Positions 42,304 through 51,373 of a stretch of 64,000 nt of DNA are shown here, in pieces. The stretch is from BCD1 sp942492125 (lineage in GTDB: Bacteria; Bacteroidota; Bacteroidia; Chitinophagales; Saprospiraceae). Under the pieces are notes generated by a model, which made no database searches, had not been told where the DNA came from, and saw only the letters and a program-made list of their open reading frames with translations. The translations under genes and the position numbers were made by a program. Position 1 is the first letter of the stretch. Every line of letters starts with the position of its first letter. The stretch spans positions 558,001-622,000 of the forward strand of contig CALODM010000031.1 of the NCBI GenBank assembly GCA_942492125.1. The letters are read 5' to 3'.

Positions 42304-44561
42304 CAATCCTTAGTATCCGTCGGGTTTAACACCATATCCTCGAATACCGTAAGCATACGGTTGGAGAATATAGCCAGGTTCCTGAATTCACCAAGTAGTC
42401 CGAGATACAGGATACTGTTCCTCGTTCCAATTTCATGGTTCTTGATTCGTCTGATTTGATTTTTCCTTGCCGTTCTGACCTTTTTGACAAAGGAAGGAAG
42501 CCTGTTGCGCAGTTTTTCAATTTCAGCAGAATCGAAATTTTTGAAAGCATTGATGGTCAACACGAACCTGTCTTTTATCTGTTCGTTGAGTCCTTTAAGC
42601 TCCTCAATTTGTTCCTCGAGTAAGGGTTTGTGATTATTATCCACATGGTTCAGGCTCATCCTTACAATATCCTGGACCACATCCCCCAATTCTTTCAAAT
42701 AATCGGAAATAATGACGTACATATGCCCTGCCTCCATTTCTTCCGGATCGATGAGGTCGATCTTTTTATTGGCGGAGGATCTAATTTTTTCACATTCCCG
42801 GTTAACTTTTCTGCATTCCCGGTAATCAATATTTAACCCAACGAGGTCTTCTCTTGAAAGGTGTTGTACTGTATTATCGAGGATTTCACTGAATGCACCA
42901 AGTATTTTGGTGAGGTTTTTGGTACTCAAATCAATCGCTTTTGCTTTTGTCAGGTTTCCTTCATCAACGGATTTTTCAAAAGCAATTTGATCCTCAAGCC
43001 TCTCTGAATGCAACCGGTGTGTGCGGTAAATGATTACCCCGGCCAGGATTAGAACAATAATTATTGCGACAGTTCCCCCGAAATAGAAAATACCCGCCAA
43101 AATAAAAGCTACCGTAAAGGCTGAAAACGCGGTAAAGAACCACCCGCCAATCACTGACAATACTCCGGAAACGCGGTAAACCGCACTTTCCCGGCCCCAT
43201 GCACCATCCGCAAGAGATGTTCCCATGAAAACCATAAATGTCACATAAGTAGTAGAAAGGGGTAGCTTCAATGAAGTACCCAAAGCAATAAGGATACTTG
43301 CCACCACAAGGGTAACCGCAGCACGTAATTTATCAAAAGAAGGAGCATCTTTGCCCAAATGCATGGTAGTCTTGATGAATGGTGTTTGGTCAAACCTGTT
43401 TTCCACACCTCTTTTCATGCCTTCAGGTAAAACATTGTTCAGAGCCGTAGCTACTTTTCCAAAATTACGAACGATGCTTCTGGAAACAGCGTAGGAAGCA
43501 AATCTTTCATAACCTTCTTCTTGTCTTCCCAGATCCAGGGATGTTTTCACCACAGAGCGGGCCTTCTTGGAGGTCCACAAGGTGATAACCATAATTAATC
43601 CCGCCATTAAGAGCAATAAAGTAGGTGTTGGCACTTTTCCTGCCAGGCCGTCCATCAGGAAACTGTTGGCTGCGGTACCACTCTCTATATACATCTGGTA
43701 GGAATTGTAGCCGGCCAGTGGTACGCCGATGAAGTTCACGAGGTCGTTTCCCGCAAAAGCCATAGCCAAAGCAAAAGTCCCCACCAGTACGATGACTTTG
43801 AGAATATCCACCTTGGTGAACCAAATGAGTAGCTGCAGGATCACTGCCCAACCGGCAAAGCTGATCAAAATGATCTTAAAAGAATTTTCATTTATTGATT
43901 TCACAATGTCATCACTCATAAAAGAAGCTCCTTTCGCTCCTTTTACAAGCATGAAATAGGTAATCGCGGCAATGGCCATGCCTCCCCACAGGCCTCCAAA
44001 ATATTTTAATTTACCATGATAGTCAAAGGAAAAAAGCAGTCTGGATAAATACTGGATAATTACCCCCGCCGAGAACGCTACCACAACCGAAAGCAGTATC
44101 CCCGATATTATGGCCAGTGCTTTACCTGAATTGATGTAATCTCCCAGAGAAGCCGCATTAGGGTCTGTATATATTTTTATTAGAGAAAAAGCTACAGCGG
44201 CACCAAGCAATTCAAATACGATGGATACCGTGGTCGAAGTTGGCATCCCAAATGTATTAAATACATCAAGTAAAATAACATCCGTTACCATGACAGCAAG
44301 GAAAAGCAGGATGATTTCCGAGAAGTAAAAATACTGCGGATGGAAAATACCCTTTCTGGCAACTTCCATCATTCCGCTCGAAAAGGTGGCTCCTGCCAGG
44401 ATGCCCAGGGCTGCAATGAACAAAATCAGCTTGAATGAGGATGCTTTGGATCCTACTGCTGAGTTAAGAAAATTTACGGCATCATTACTCACCCCTACTA
44501 TTAGGTCCGAGATAGCAAGAAAGAACAGGACAATGACAAGTATCAGGTAAAAAGTTAGCAT
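42303..44561 (-). CDS. PiT-family inorganic phosphate transporter with C-terminal PhoU-like domain
   Basis: The 752-residue protein begins with the PiT fold: IGVSNDAVNFLNSAVGS and FGMPTSTTVSIVFELLGAA in the first half, and FAGNDLVNFIGVPLAG with LKLPLSTTYVTFMVFMGTSLADGAWG in the second, so both GANDVAN-like and P(T/S)STT signatures are present. Residues from about 540 form a long soluble helical domain (LSTKNLTKILGAFSEILDNTVQHL, RKVNRECEKIRSSANKKIDL, HMYVIISDYLKELGDVVQDIVRMSLNHVD) that looks like PhoU/Pit-accessory proteins fused to the transporter. It imports phosphate with protons or sodium, and the tail probably regulates it. It is about 250 residues longer than simple PiT proteins. The EamA gene is translationally coupled downstream. 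Confidence 0.9.
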   Translation of the reverse strand: MLTFYLILVIVLFFLAISDLIVGVSNDAVNFLNSAVGSKASSFKLILFIAALGILAGATFSSGMMEVARKGIFHPQYFYFSEIILLFLAVMVTDVILLDVFNTFGMPTSTTVSIVFELLGAAVAFSLIKIYTDPNAASLGDYINSGKALAIISGILLSVVVAFSAGVIIQYLSRLLFSFDYHGKLKYFGGLWGGMAIAAITYFMLVKGAKGASFMSDDIVKSINENSFKIILISFAGWAVILQLLIWFTKVDILKVIVLVGTFALAMAFAGNDLVNFIGVPLAGYNSYQMYIESGTAANSFLMDGLAGKVPTPTLLLLMAGLIMVITLWTSKKARSVVKTSLDLGRQEEGYERFASYAVSRSIVRNFGKVATALNNVLPEGMKRGVENRFDQTPFIKTTMHLGKDAPSFDKLRAAVTLVVASILIALGTSLKLPLSTTYVTFMVFMGTSLADGAWGRESAVYRVSGVLSVIGGWFFTAFSAFTVAFILAGIFYFGGTVAIIIVLILAGVIIYRTHRLHSERLEDQIAFEKSVDEGNLTKAKAIDLSTKNLTKILGAFSEILDNTVQHLSREDLVGLNIDYRECRKVNRECEKIRSSANKKIDLIDPEEMEAGHMYVIISDYLKELGDVVQDIVRMSLNHVDNNHKPLLEEQIEELKGLNEQIKDRFVLTINAFKNFDSAEIEKLRNRLPSFVKKVRTARKNQIRRIKNHEIGTRNSILYLGLLGEFRNLAIFSNRMLTVFEDMVLNPTDTKD

Positions 44562-44756
44562 AATTACTTGAGTTAAAAGTTGGTTTATATGACTATATTC
44601 GTTTTCGGTTTACATTAAAGTACGAAACCAGACCATTGATGTGAACCGTAAGGTAATTTTACTGTTTCACAAAAGAAAGCATTTTATAAATAAAGTCAAT
44701 GATTATCTACAGCTTCATTGAAATTAAAGCTACAAAGAAAAAAGTTTTTTTATATC

Positions 44757-45521
44757 ATGATAATAATTATTTCTCCCGCTAAGAGCCTCAATCTCGATCC
44801 TGTTGATTATTCTGACCACTCTACACCGAGAATGTTGGAGAAAAGTAAGGAACTCGTAGATGTTTTGAAGAAAAAATCAAAAAATAATCTTAAGGAACTG
44901 ATGGGCGTCAGTGATAAAATTGCAGAACTCAATGTCGCACGCTACCAACAGTTCGAAACGCCCTTCACGCCCCGGAATGCCAAACCGGCTATCTGGACTT
45001 TCAGCGGAGATGTATATACCGGCCTGCAGGCTGATTCTTTTTCCGACGATGACCTGGCGTTTGCACAAGACCATCTGCGTATTCTTTCCGGCCTTTATGG
45101 TCTACTCCAACCGATGGATCTCATACAGCCTTACCGACTGGAGATGGGACTTCCACTCAAAAACAGAAGAAAGAAAAACCTTTATGAATTCTGGGATACC
45201 CAAATAACGGAGTTGATAAACCAGGATCTGGAGAAAAACAATGATGATATCCTACTCAATCTGGCATCACAGGAATACTTTCGTTCTGTTAAACCGGCAG
45301 CTCTTAAAGGAAGGGTCGTGCATGTAAGCTTCAAAGAAAACCGGAACGGACAATATAAAGTGATCTCTTTTAATGCCAAAAAAGCCAGAGGCAATATGGC
45401 CAGACAGATCATCCAGCAAAGGCTTACAAACCCTGAACAACTCCGGGATCTCGATGTGGATGGTTACTATTTCAACGATTCAATGTCTAATGAATCAGAG
45501 ATGGTCTTTACCAAAGAATAG
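44757..45521 (+). CDS. yaaA: Peroxide stress protein YaaA (DUF328)
   Basis: The 254-residue protein matches the YaaA family along its full length: MIIIISPAKSLNLDP at the N-terminus, PAIWTFSGDVYTGLQADSF, FAQDHLRILSGLYGLLQPMDLIQPYRLEMG, and the C-terminal VISFNAKKARGNMARQII. YaaA lowers free iron during peroxide stress in E. coli and contains a helix-hairpin-helix DNA-binding fold. ATG at 44757 begins at the conserved MIII(I)SPAK; the upstream TTG at 44718 adds unsupported residues. It is divergent from the phosphate transporter gene. No oxidative-stress regulator gene is adjacent. Confidence 0.95.
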   Translation: MIIIISPAKSLNLDPVDYSDHSTPRMLEKSKELVDVLKKKSKNNLKELMGVSDKIAELNVARYQQFETPFTPRNAKPAIWTFSGDVYTGLQADSFSDDDLAFAQDHLRILSGLYGLLQPMDLIQPYRLEMGLPLKNRRKKNLYEFWDTQITELINQDLEKNNDDILLNLASQEYFRSVKPAALKGRVVHVSFKENRNGQYKVISFNAKKARGNMARQIIQQRLTNPEQLRDLDVDGYYFNDSMSNESEMVFTKE

Positions 45522-45586
45522 GGTAAGTACTCTCTGGTTTTTAATCATCGTTCAAATTGGTTAATATTTTCTTACCAAACGTTCTG

Positions 45587-45604
45587 TTGACAATTGTTTG
45601 TCAA
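45587..45604. promoter_or_regulatory. Small inverted repeat upstream of the DUF4294 gene
   Basis: TTGACAA (45587-45593) and TTGTCAA (45598-45604) are inverted copies around TTGT, about 110 bases before the DUF4294 ATG. It could be a regulator-binding dyad, but no matching copy was seen elsewhere near a promoter, and no -7 element is clear. A related GACAATTGTC sequence occurs at about 20891-20901. Confidence 0.25.
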
Positions 45605-45713
45605 TTGCCAACGTTGTAAGCATGACAAGTTGGGCTTTAACTCAGAAAAGTCATTGAATTCATCAGTTGTAAAAAAAAACAGATTTTTTGAAACTGATGC
45701 AAAAAGAAAAAAC

Positions 45714-46298
45714 ATGAAAAAGGTTATTTTTTTTATCACAGCAATGCTGTTGGCTGGCAGTATCCTTGCTCAGCAGGATGGATTTACCTATGTCAATGGC
45801 AAAAAAATGGAGTATGTGGTGGATGAATGCGGGGACACCTTACTGGTAGCCAATCTGAATGACATCTTCATTTCCTCTCCGACGAGTTTTGACAATAATG
45901 AGGAATACAAACGATATAGAAAATACAGACGTTATGCCGTAATTGTTCACCCTTATGCGGTCGAGGCCATCAAAATTTTCAGGGAGGTGGAATACGCAAC
46001 ACAAACCATGAAAAACAGGGAACGCAAAAAATACCTGAAAAAATTACAAAAGGACCTTAAAAAAGAATTCGCCGACCCTTTGAAAAAACTGACCAAGACA
46101 CAGGGCTACATTTTGGTGAAAATGATCGAAAAGGAACTCGACAGGCCGATGTATGACCTGATAAAAGACCTTCGTGGTGCATTCACAGCCTCTTACTGGA
46201 ACACTTTCGGACGTACTTTTGGTTACCGGTTGAAAGATGGTTATATCCCAGGAGAGGATAAAATCCTGGATGCCGTATTAAATGACCTGGAGTTGTAA
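45714..46298 (+). CDS. Secreted DUF4294-type protein
   Basis: The 194-residue protein starts with a signal peptide (KKVIFFITAMLLAGSILAQ) and continues with the pattern of the Bacteroidota DUF4294 family: CGDTLLVANLNDIFI, RYRKYRRYAVIVHPYAVEAI, REVEYATQTMKNRERKKYLKKLQKDLKKEF and GYILVKMIEKELDRPMYDLIKDLRGAFTASYWNTFGRTFGYRLKDGYIP. The last segment is the most conserved in the family. The function is unknown; the protein is most likely periplasmic. ATG at 45714 starts the signal peptide directly, while the frame is open back to 45594. A clean terminator follows the gene. Confidence 0.82.
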   Translation: MKKVIFFITAMLLAGSILAQQDGFTYVNGKKMEYVVDECGDTLLVANLNDIFISSPTSFDNNEEYKRYRKYRRYAVIVHPYAVEAIKIFREVEYATQTMKNRERKKYLKKLQKDLKKEFADPLKKLTKTQGYILVKMIEKELDRPMYDLIKDLRGAFTASYWNTFGRTFGYRLKDGYIPGEDKILDAVLNDLEL

Positions 46299-46318
46299 AT
46301 CAACCTAAAATATCATTC

Positions 46319-46356
46319 AAAAAAGGCGTGATCAAATGTTTGATCACGCCTTTTTT
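46319..46356 (+). terminator. Intrinsic terminator after the DUF4294 gene
   Basis: AAAAAAGGCGTGATCAAA (46319-46336) pairs perfectly with TTTGATCACGCCTTTTTT (46339-46356), and the right arm ends in six T residues. The loop is the TG between them. It starts 20 bases after the stop of the DUF4294 gene and can also work in reverse because the left arm begins with six A residues. Confidence 0.9.
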
Positions 46357-46458
46357 GCTTTTTATGAAAAATTTCAATTGCCTGTGCAACGATTAGCGAA
46401 TTTTCGTCGTTTCTCTAAAGATCATCCGTCTTACTAAAAAATATATCCACAACTCAGA

Positions 46459-46707
46459 ATGCAAAAGGTACAAAAATTAACACAGGACAAAATTATTGAT
46501 TTCGTGAGCTGGCAGCTGAATTTGCCTCCATCTTGTATTTTTCCCTCCAGCAACCTTACTGCTGACCTCAATCTCGATCCATTTGATAAAATGTTATTGA
46601 TTGCTGAACTGGAAAGCAGATTGAACGTATTCCTTACTCCGGAAGAAGCCGCCAATATTGAAACTATTCAGGACGTGAGCTACTTCTTTCAGAAACACGC
46701 AGCATAG
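46459..46707 (+). CDS. Acyl-carrier-protein-like protein lacking the phosphopantetheine serine
   Basis: The 82-residue protein has the four-helix outline of acyl carrier proteins: helix 1 LTQDKIIDFVSWQLNL, a loop, helix 2 in PFDKMLLIAELESRLNVFL, and helix 3/4 PEEAANIETIQDVSYFFQKH with the usual TPEEA turn. Where carrier proteins have D-S-L, with the serine that carries phosphopantetheine, this one has Asp40-Pro41-Phe42, so it cannot be loaded in the normal way. It may be a non-carrying relative with a structural or regulatory role, or a decayed gene, though the frame and ATG are intact. No fatty-acid or polyketide genes are adjacent. It is preceded by the terminator at 46319-46356, so it is its own unit. 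Confidence 0.65.
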   Translation: MQKVQKLTQDKIIDFVSWQLNLPPSCIFPSSNLTADLNLDPFDKMLLIAELESRLNVFLTPEEAANIETIQDVSYFFQKHAA

Positions 46708-47041
46708 CACAACAACAGAAGGCCGATAATGGAAAACCTCATTGTTTGAAACCTAAGAACTTCATTAGAGCCAGCGGTGTTTTATACCTTACCAAACTTG
46801 GGAGCTTGTAGAGCATTCGCAGAATATGCATAAGCATAGGATCAGTATCACATTTTTTTCATTGGACCATTCTTTGATTAAAACCAATCACTGAGACCAT
46901 ATAGCTATTCTTGTCCAATGTAAAGTGGTTTTCTCTGTATCGAGAGGAATTCTGTTTCGGAAAATGGGAATATGCAGGCAGCTGTCAATTTTGATCAGAT
47001 AGTTGAAACCCCTTGAATCCCCTGGAACAACCCCTTCAGGG
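46708..47041. other. Intergenic region between the carrier-like gene and the TPR lipoprotein gene
   Basis: No confident gene is present. On the minus strand an ATG at 46837 opens a 32-codon frame ending at 46739 (ending PLALMKFLGFKQ), which is basic and hydrophobic but too short to support. CCCCTT repeats occur near 47011-47041. No tRNA fold or clear terminator for the two convergent genes was found. Confidence 0.4.
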
Positions 47042-48058
47042 TCACTCCTCCGGTGGCAACCCTTTCAACCGGTCAATAGCCATTTGAAAATCAGGCTTAA
47101 AGGTCAGAGCCTGGACATAATTGCGCTTTGCCTGCTCCGTATCCCCCATTTTTTCAAGCGCTAACCCCCGGAAAAAGAAAGCTTTGTAATGGACCGGATC
47201 GACACCAATGGTCAGGTCAAACATATTTTTGGCAGCTTCCAAGGAATCAAGTTCCATATACATCAGGCCTGCATTAAAGAAGGCTTCTTCGTATTGCTGG
47301 TCAATGAGTCCAATGCTCTTGTACAACGCCAGGGCCCCTGCAATATCATTCTGATCCCGCAAAAAATCAGCTTTGGCGTGGATGATCAATGGGTCGACAG
47401 GGTCGATATCCAGGGCAGTATCAAAATACTGTGCTGCCCTTTCCGGATCAATGTCGGCATACAACTGCCCGAGGTTTATCCATCCGTCAATAAGATCCGG
47501 ATCGAAGTTGACAGCTTTCTGGAAACTATTAATGGCTCTGTTCCGATCTCCCAATTCCTTAAAATTCAGACCAAACATAAAAAAGGCCTCCGCATTTTGA
47601 GGGTCGCGCTGCAGGATCTGATCAATGGTTCTCATCGACTCTTCATGCATGGTGAGGATGTGGTAAAATTCGGATAATTTGAGCAAGGTACCAATGCTGT
47701 CCGGATACATGGCAGCAACTTTCTCCATTGTCTCAAGCGCCTTTTTTGATTTATAATAATCCAGGTAAATGTCTGCCAGCAAATGGTAGAAGCCAATATT
47801 CGCTGAATCGATGGCTATGGCTTTAGTCATATCAGCTATGGCTTCGTCATAACCTTCATTTTCATAAAAAACAGTAGCGCGTTGAGCATAGAGGGCGGGG
47901 TTGTCAGCGTCTTGCGCAATTTCCTGCGACAACTTATCGATGGTTGGATTTCCTGTAAGTGGAATATCGGGTGATACATTTTTGTCTCCACCATTGCAGG
48001 CCGCCAACAAAATAACAAACAACAGACTCCAAAAAAACGTTATAGTTTTGATTCGCAT
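47042..48058 (-). CDS. TPR-repeat lipoprotein
   Basis: The 338-residue protein has a lipoprotein signal (ITFFWSLLFVILLAACNGGDKN) and then eight or so tandem TPR units over its whole length, for instance YDEAIADMTKAIAIDSANIGFY, DRNRAINSFQKAVNFDPDLID and DTEQAKRNYVQALTFKPDFQMA. The repeats have the expected W/L/G/Y/A/F/A/P positions. It resembles the Bacteroidota lipoproteins of this form that work in envelope assembly or gliding complexes, but no specific family can be named. ATG at 48058 is next to the signal. A CAAAAATA -7-like element at 48084-48091 lies 26 bases upstream of it on the minus strand. Confidence 0.85.
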   Translation of the reverse strand: MRIKTITFFWSLLFVILLAACNGGDKNVSPDIPLTGNPTIDKLSQEIAQDADNPALYAQRATVFYENEGYDEAIADMTKAIAIDSANIGFYHLLADIYLDYYKSKKALETMEKVAAMYPDSIGTLLKLSEFYHILTMHEESMRTIDQILQRDPQNAEAFFMFGLNFKELGDRNRAINSFQKAVNFDPDLIDGWINLGQLYADIDPERAAQYFDTALDIDPVDPLIIHAKADFLRDQNDIAGALALYKSIGLIDQQYEEAFFNAGLMYMELDSLEAAKNMFDLTIGVDPVHYKAFFFRGLALEKMGDTEQAKRNYVQALTFKPDFQMAIDRLKGLPPEE

Positions 48059-48241
48059 GATTATTCCTGGTTTAAAAAACGTCCAAAAATATGCTTTATC
48101 CGGCATAAAATGTGGATTTTACAATTCCATTTTCCCGGATACAGCGTATACCGTCCATGGGATTACCCTTTTTCAATCAGACATTTATCCCATGCCGCAT
48201 ATAACTCTTTTACCTATTACCAACGGATAAGGCTCGAAAAA

Positions 48242-49879
48242 ATGATAAAAGCAGCGATAAAAAACATGATCCTGAAAACCTGGCTATTGCTGGCATGCCT
48301 GGCTTTGGGGCCCTTTATTCATGGGCAGCCTATTGATGCCCTGCAACTTGGAGGCAGCGGAATTGAATCATTGAGCCATGTTGACATCCTTCAAAATGGC
48401 AACAAGATAATTGCCGGAACGTTTGACGAAGCGTTTGATATAAACGGCGTAACCCTGCCAAACAAAGGGGAAAGCGACGTTTTTCTGACCAGTATAAACG
48501 ACCAAAATCAGGCGGAATGGACGGTGAGTTTCGGCAGTGATTTTGATGATGAAATATCGGCGATAACCCTTAGTGAAGACCAATTTATTTTCGGTACAGG
48601 CAGTTTCTGGCTGGAAACACAACTTGGAGAATTCACATTATTGGCCACCAAAAGTCCCAAGAGTCTGTTCCTCACAAAAATCGATGCTGCAACCGGAAAC
48701 TTCCTTTGGGCCAAAACCATTGAAGGCTCTGATGTGAAAATTTCTTCTGATCTGGAGTTTATCAACCAGGAAAATATTATCCTGACCGGTTATTTTTCGG
48801 ATACCCTTTTTATTGGGGATACCACTTTGTATGCTCAATCGGCAACAGATATGTTTCTGGCTTCCTTTAATGATGAAGGTGTTTTTAACTGGGCACGAAA
48901 CTTTGGATATTCCGGAGTTAATAAAATCCTTGAAGCCGAAATTCTATCCAATGACAACATTATCATTGGAGGAGTTTTTAATGATACGCTGCAAATTGCT
49001 GATACCGTGCTGGTGGCTGAAACTTTTGACGATGATGTTTTTCTTGCCTGTATCTCTCCGGAGGGTGAAACACTTTGGGCAACCAGGGCAGGAGGTGTTC
49101 ACGAGGAGAATATTGTCGATATCGAAGCCGATGATTTGGATCAGATTTACGTAAGCGGGCATTTTGTTGGTGTCATCAACCTGGACAATGGATTTTCCAT
49201 ACAAAGCAGTACGGGCTGGGCAGATCTTTTTATTTTAAAATATGCTCCTGACGGAGAAATTCTGGGATCCCAGAGATTTGGAGGTTCCTTATTGCAACAT
49301 AATTCAGCAATGGCGCTGACTGCAGATCATATTTTCCTCACGGGAACTTACCGCGGAGAAATGACTATTGGCAATGACCATTTTAATGCCGGTGCTCAAA
49401 CAGCGGGTTTCGTTTTCCGCCTTGATCACGATCTTCAACCACTAGCGGGATGGACCCTGAAGTCTTTCAGTAATAATGTATTTCCTACAAACATTTTGTC
49501 TGATGATAATGGTAATTTTATTGTAGGAGGTGGATATGGCGCTGTTATTTCGGGCATTGATATGTTAGCCTCTCCAATGGGGCTTTTTGATATATTTTTA
49601 CTGACCTACCCCGAAAGCAGTGTTAATGCTATTGGGAGCAAAGAACAAACGCCTCAATTCACTGTTTTTCCAAATCCGGCATCCGAAAAAATCCATCTGA
49701 GTACCTCGCTGGAAAATTATTGGGTTGAGCTAATTGATAGCAATGGCAAAGTTGTTTTTTCCGGTGCTGACCCCACCCAGATCAATGTGCTTCCATTTTC
49801 CCCCGGGGTGTATTTTGTGCGTTTTTTTTCAAAAGGATTATTTGAAGTAAAAAAGGTTTTGCTGGCAGGTAAGTTTTGA
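48242..49879 (+). CDS. Secreted repeat protein with type IX secretion C-terminal sorting domain
   Basis: The 545-residue protein starts with a signal peptide (MILKTWLLLACLALGPFIHG, with an 8-residue lead) and is made of repeats of about 50-60 residues with a common form: an INxxxxx segment, SDVFL or DMFLASFND, then W-A-x-x-x-G/S and a phrase like DEISAITLSEDQFIFGTGSFW. These resemble SBBP-type beta-propeller blades. The C-terminus (FTVFPNPASEKIHLSTSLE to PGVYFVRFFSKGLFEVKKVLL) is a type A Por sorting domain with the typical PNPASE and GVYFVR motifs, so the protein is exported by the type IX system and attached at the surface or released. Its ligand or role is unknown. ATG at 48242 was chosen for the signal. 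Confidence 0.85.
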   Translation: MIKAAIKNMILKTWLLLACLALGPFIHGQPIDALQLGGSGIESLSHVDILQNGNKIIAGTFDEAFDINGVTLPNKGESDVFLTSINDQNQAEWTVSFGSDFDDEISAITLSEDQFIFGTGSFWLETQLGEFTLLATKSPKSLFLTKIDAATGNFLWAKTIEGSDVKISSDLEFINQENIILTGYFSDTLFIGDTTLYAQSATDMFLASFNDEGVFNWARNFGYSGVNKILEAEILSNDNIIIGGVFNDTLQIADTVLVAETFDDDVFLACISPEGETLWATRAGGVHEENIVDIEADDLDQIYVSGHFVGVINLDNGFSIQSSTGWADLFILKYAPDGEILGSQRFGGSLLQHNSAMALTADHIFLTGTYRGEMTIGNDHFNAGAQTAGFVFRLDHDLQPLAGWTLKSFSNNVFPTNILSDDNGNFIVGGGYGAVISGIDMLASPMGLFDIFLLTYPESSVNAIGSKEQTPQFTVFPNPASEKIHLSTSLENYWVELIDSNGKVVFSGADPTQINVLPFSPGVYFVRFFSKGLFEVKKVLLAGKF

Positions 49880-49984
49880 AGCGGCCGGGAGTTTATTTGA
49901 GCAATCAATGGCCGCAATGTTGCCCAGAGAAGCGCGCAGGTTTGCAAAGGCGGGGGGATCGTTGTGAGGGGCAAAAGCAATGCT

Positions 49985-51373
49985 TTATTCAAAAACCGCC
50001 CAAAGTTTCCTGTTTTTACCAAAACAATCCACCCGTTCAAATTCCGGAAATTCCGGGGCAAACCGGTCCACCATATCAAACGAAAAAGCCTGTATCCGGC
50101 AGTAGAGGTTGTCGATGTAATGGATCTCTCCTAAAGTATTCTCTGCCAGACAACCATATTCGGCGAAGGCATTGACATTGTTCAGCTGAGCATCCAGGAA
50201 TGTCAGGATATTTATGGAAGTGCCCCGTTGCCCAACCTGGGTGGCCCATTCACAAATATCCAGTCCTTCAGCCTTACAGATATTTGCCCCGTCACTGACG
50301 AGGAAGATCCCCCTGCGTATGGAGTCTGATGGTGAAAACAATTCGGTGGAAGATTTTAGAATATTGAGTAAAGGGGTTGTTCCGTCGGGAACAAGAAACT
50401 GGATATCCCAGATCAGATCTTTTCTCGTTTTTTCTTCTGTTGACACCCAAAGCCGCGGTTCCGTACCGCAATCTCCTCCAATCGTACCGATACCTATTTT
50501 AACTTTTGGATCTATATTGTGTAACAAATAAAGGACGGCCTCCTTCATTACCTCAAACCGGGTTTTGCCCATACATATGACGTTTTCCATAACCATGGAA
50601 CCGGAAATATCCAGCATAAAAACAACCTCATCAAACTGATGGAAATCAACGGAATTGAAAACATCCTGAGGCAAAGAAACATAAGCCTGCTCCGACCTTC
50701 TCTGTAACATCGCCGTACTGTCAAACAGGAGGGGATACCGGATGCCCAGAGAATCGGTCATCCGTTTCAGGTTTTTTCGGGCTACCGGATTAGCCGGGTT
50801 GTATTCCAGGGATGCTTTCAGTGTCTCAACGGCTTTTTCCATATCAGCCTCGGTAATATGAAAATGGCGGTTCACATCCCCGCGGTCATAGCTGTTGCTT
50901 GACTGGTTCATAAACTGCGCATAAGCGAGGGCATTATACAAGGAGCTGATCAGTTTCGTATTGCCCAATTTTATTTGTCGGCTTAAACTTTGTCTGAAAT
51001 ACCGGGCAGCTAGATTAAAATCTTTTGCATAGGAATAAATCAACCCGCCGGAATAGGCAAGAGTAGCCTTTTTCTGCTCGTATTCAGGATCGAGTTTGTT
51101 GAATAGGTTGCTGCAACGATCAAATATCTTTACAGATCTTTGGATTTCTCCTGCCTGGGCAAGGCTTACTGCATAAGATAAAGCAATACTGTAATTCCGG
51201 GGTATAATCTCGTAGGCTTTGCCAAATTCACGGCTGGCCTCTTTAAAAAGCCCCTCCTCATAACTTATGGTTCCTCTGAAAAAATATTTATAGGCCCGCT
51301 TCTGGCTTCCAGGAGGAGCCAGAAAAGAAAACGCTGTAATTATTATAACGATCAAAGAGATCCTTGTCAACAT
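49985..51373 (-). CDS. TPR/von Willebrand factor A-domain protein
   Basis: The 462-residue protein starts with a signal-like segment (MLTRISLIVIIITAFSFLAPPG), then TPR-like helices (RGTISYEEGLFKEASREFGKAYEI, SIALSYAVSLAQAGEIQRSVKIF, AVETLKASLEYNPANPVARKNL). From about residue 245 it is a von Willebrand A domain with an intact metal-ion-dependent adhesion site: VVFMLDISGSMVM (DxSxS), a threonine in DGTTPLL, and FLVSDGANIC. VWA proteins with TPR segments act in metallochelation or surface complexes. A CAAAGATA -7-like element lies at 51391-51398, upstream of the ATG at 51373, which would leave a leader of only about 10 bases. The partner is unknown. Confidence 0.85.
   Translation of the reverse strand: MLTRISLIVIIITAFSFLAPPGSQKRAYKYFFRGTISYEEGLFKEASREFGKAYEIIPRNYSIALSYAVSLAQAGEIQRSVKIFDRCSNLFNKLDPEYEQKKATLAYSGGLIYSYAKDFNLAARYFRQSLSRQIKLGNTKLISSLYNALAYAQFMNQSSNSYDRGDVNRHFHITEADMEKAVETLKASLEYNPANPVARKNLKRMTDSLGIRYPLLFDSTAMLQRRSEQAYVSLPQDVFNSVDFHQFDEVVFMLDISGSMVMENVICMGKTRFEVMKEAVLYLLHNIDPKVKIGIGTIGGDCGTEPRLWVSTEEKTRKDLIWDIQFLVPDGTTPLLNILKSSTELFSPSDSIRRGIFLVSDGANICKAEGLDICEWATQVGQRGTSINILTFLDAQLNNVNAFAEYGCLAENTLGEIHYIDNLYCRIQAFSFDMVDRFAPEFPEFERVDCFGKNRKLWAVFE

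Noticed and set aside
46739..46837. 32-codon minus-strand frame in the gap after the carrier-like gene
   Set aside because: Length and composition do not separate it from chance, and it has no promoter or conserved feature that I can see.
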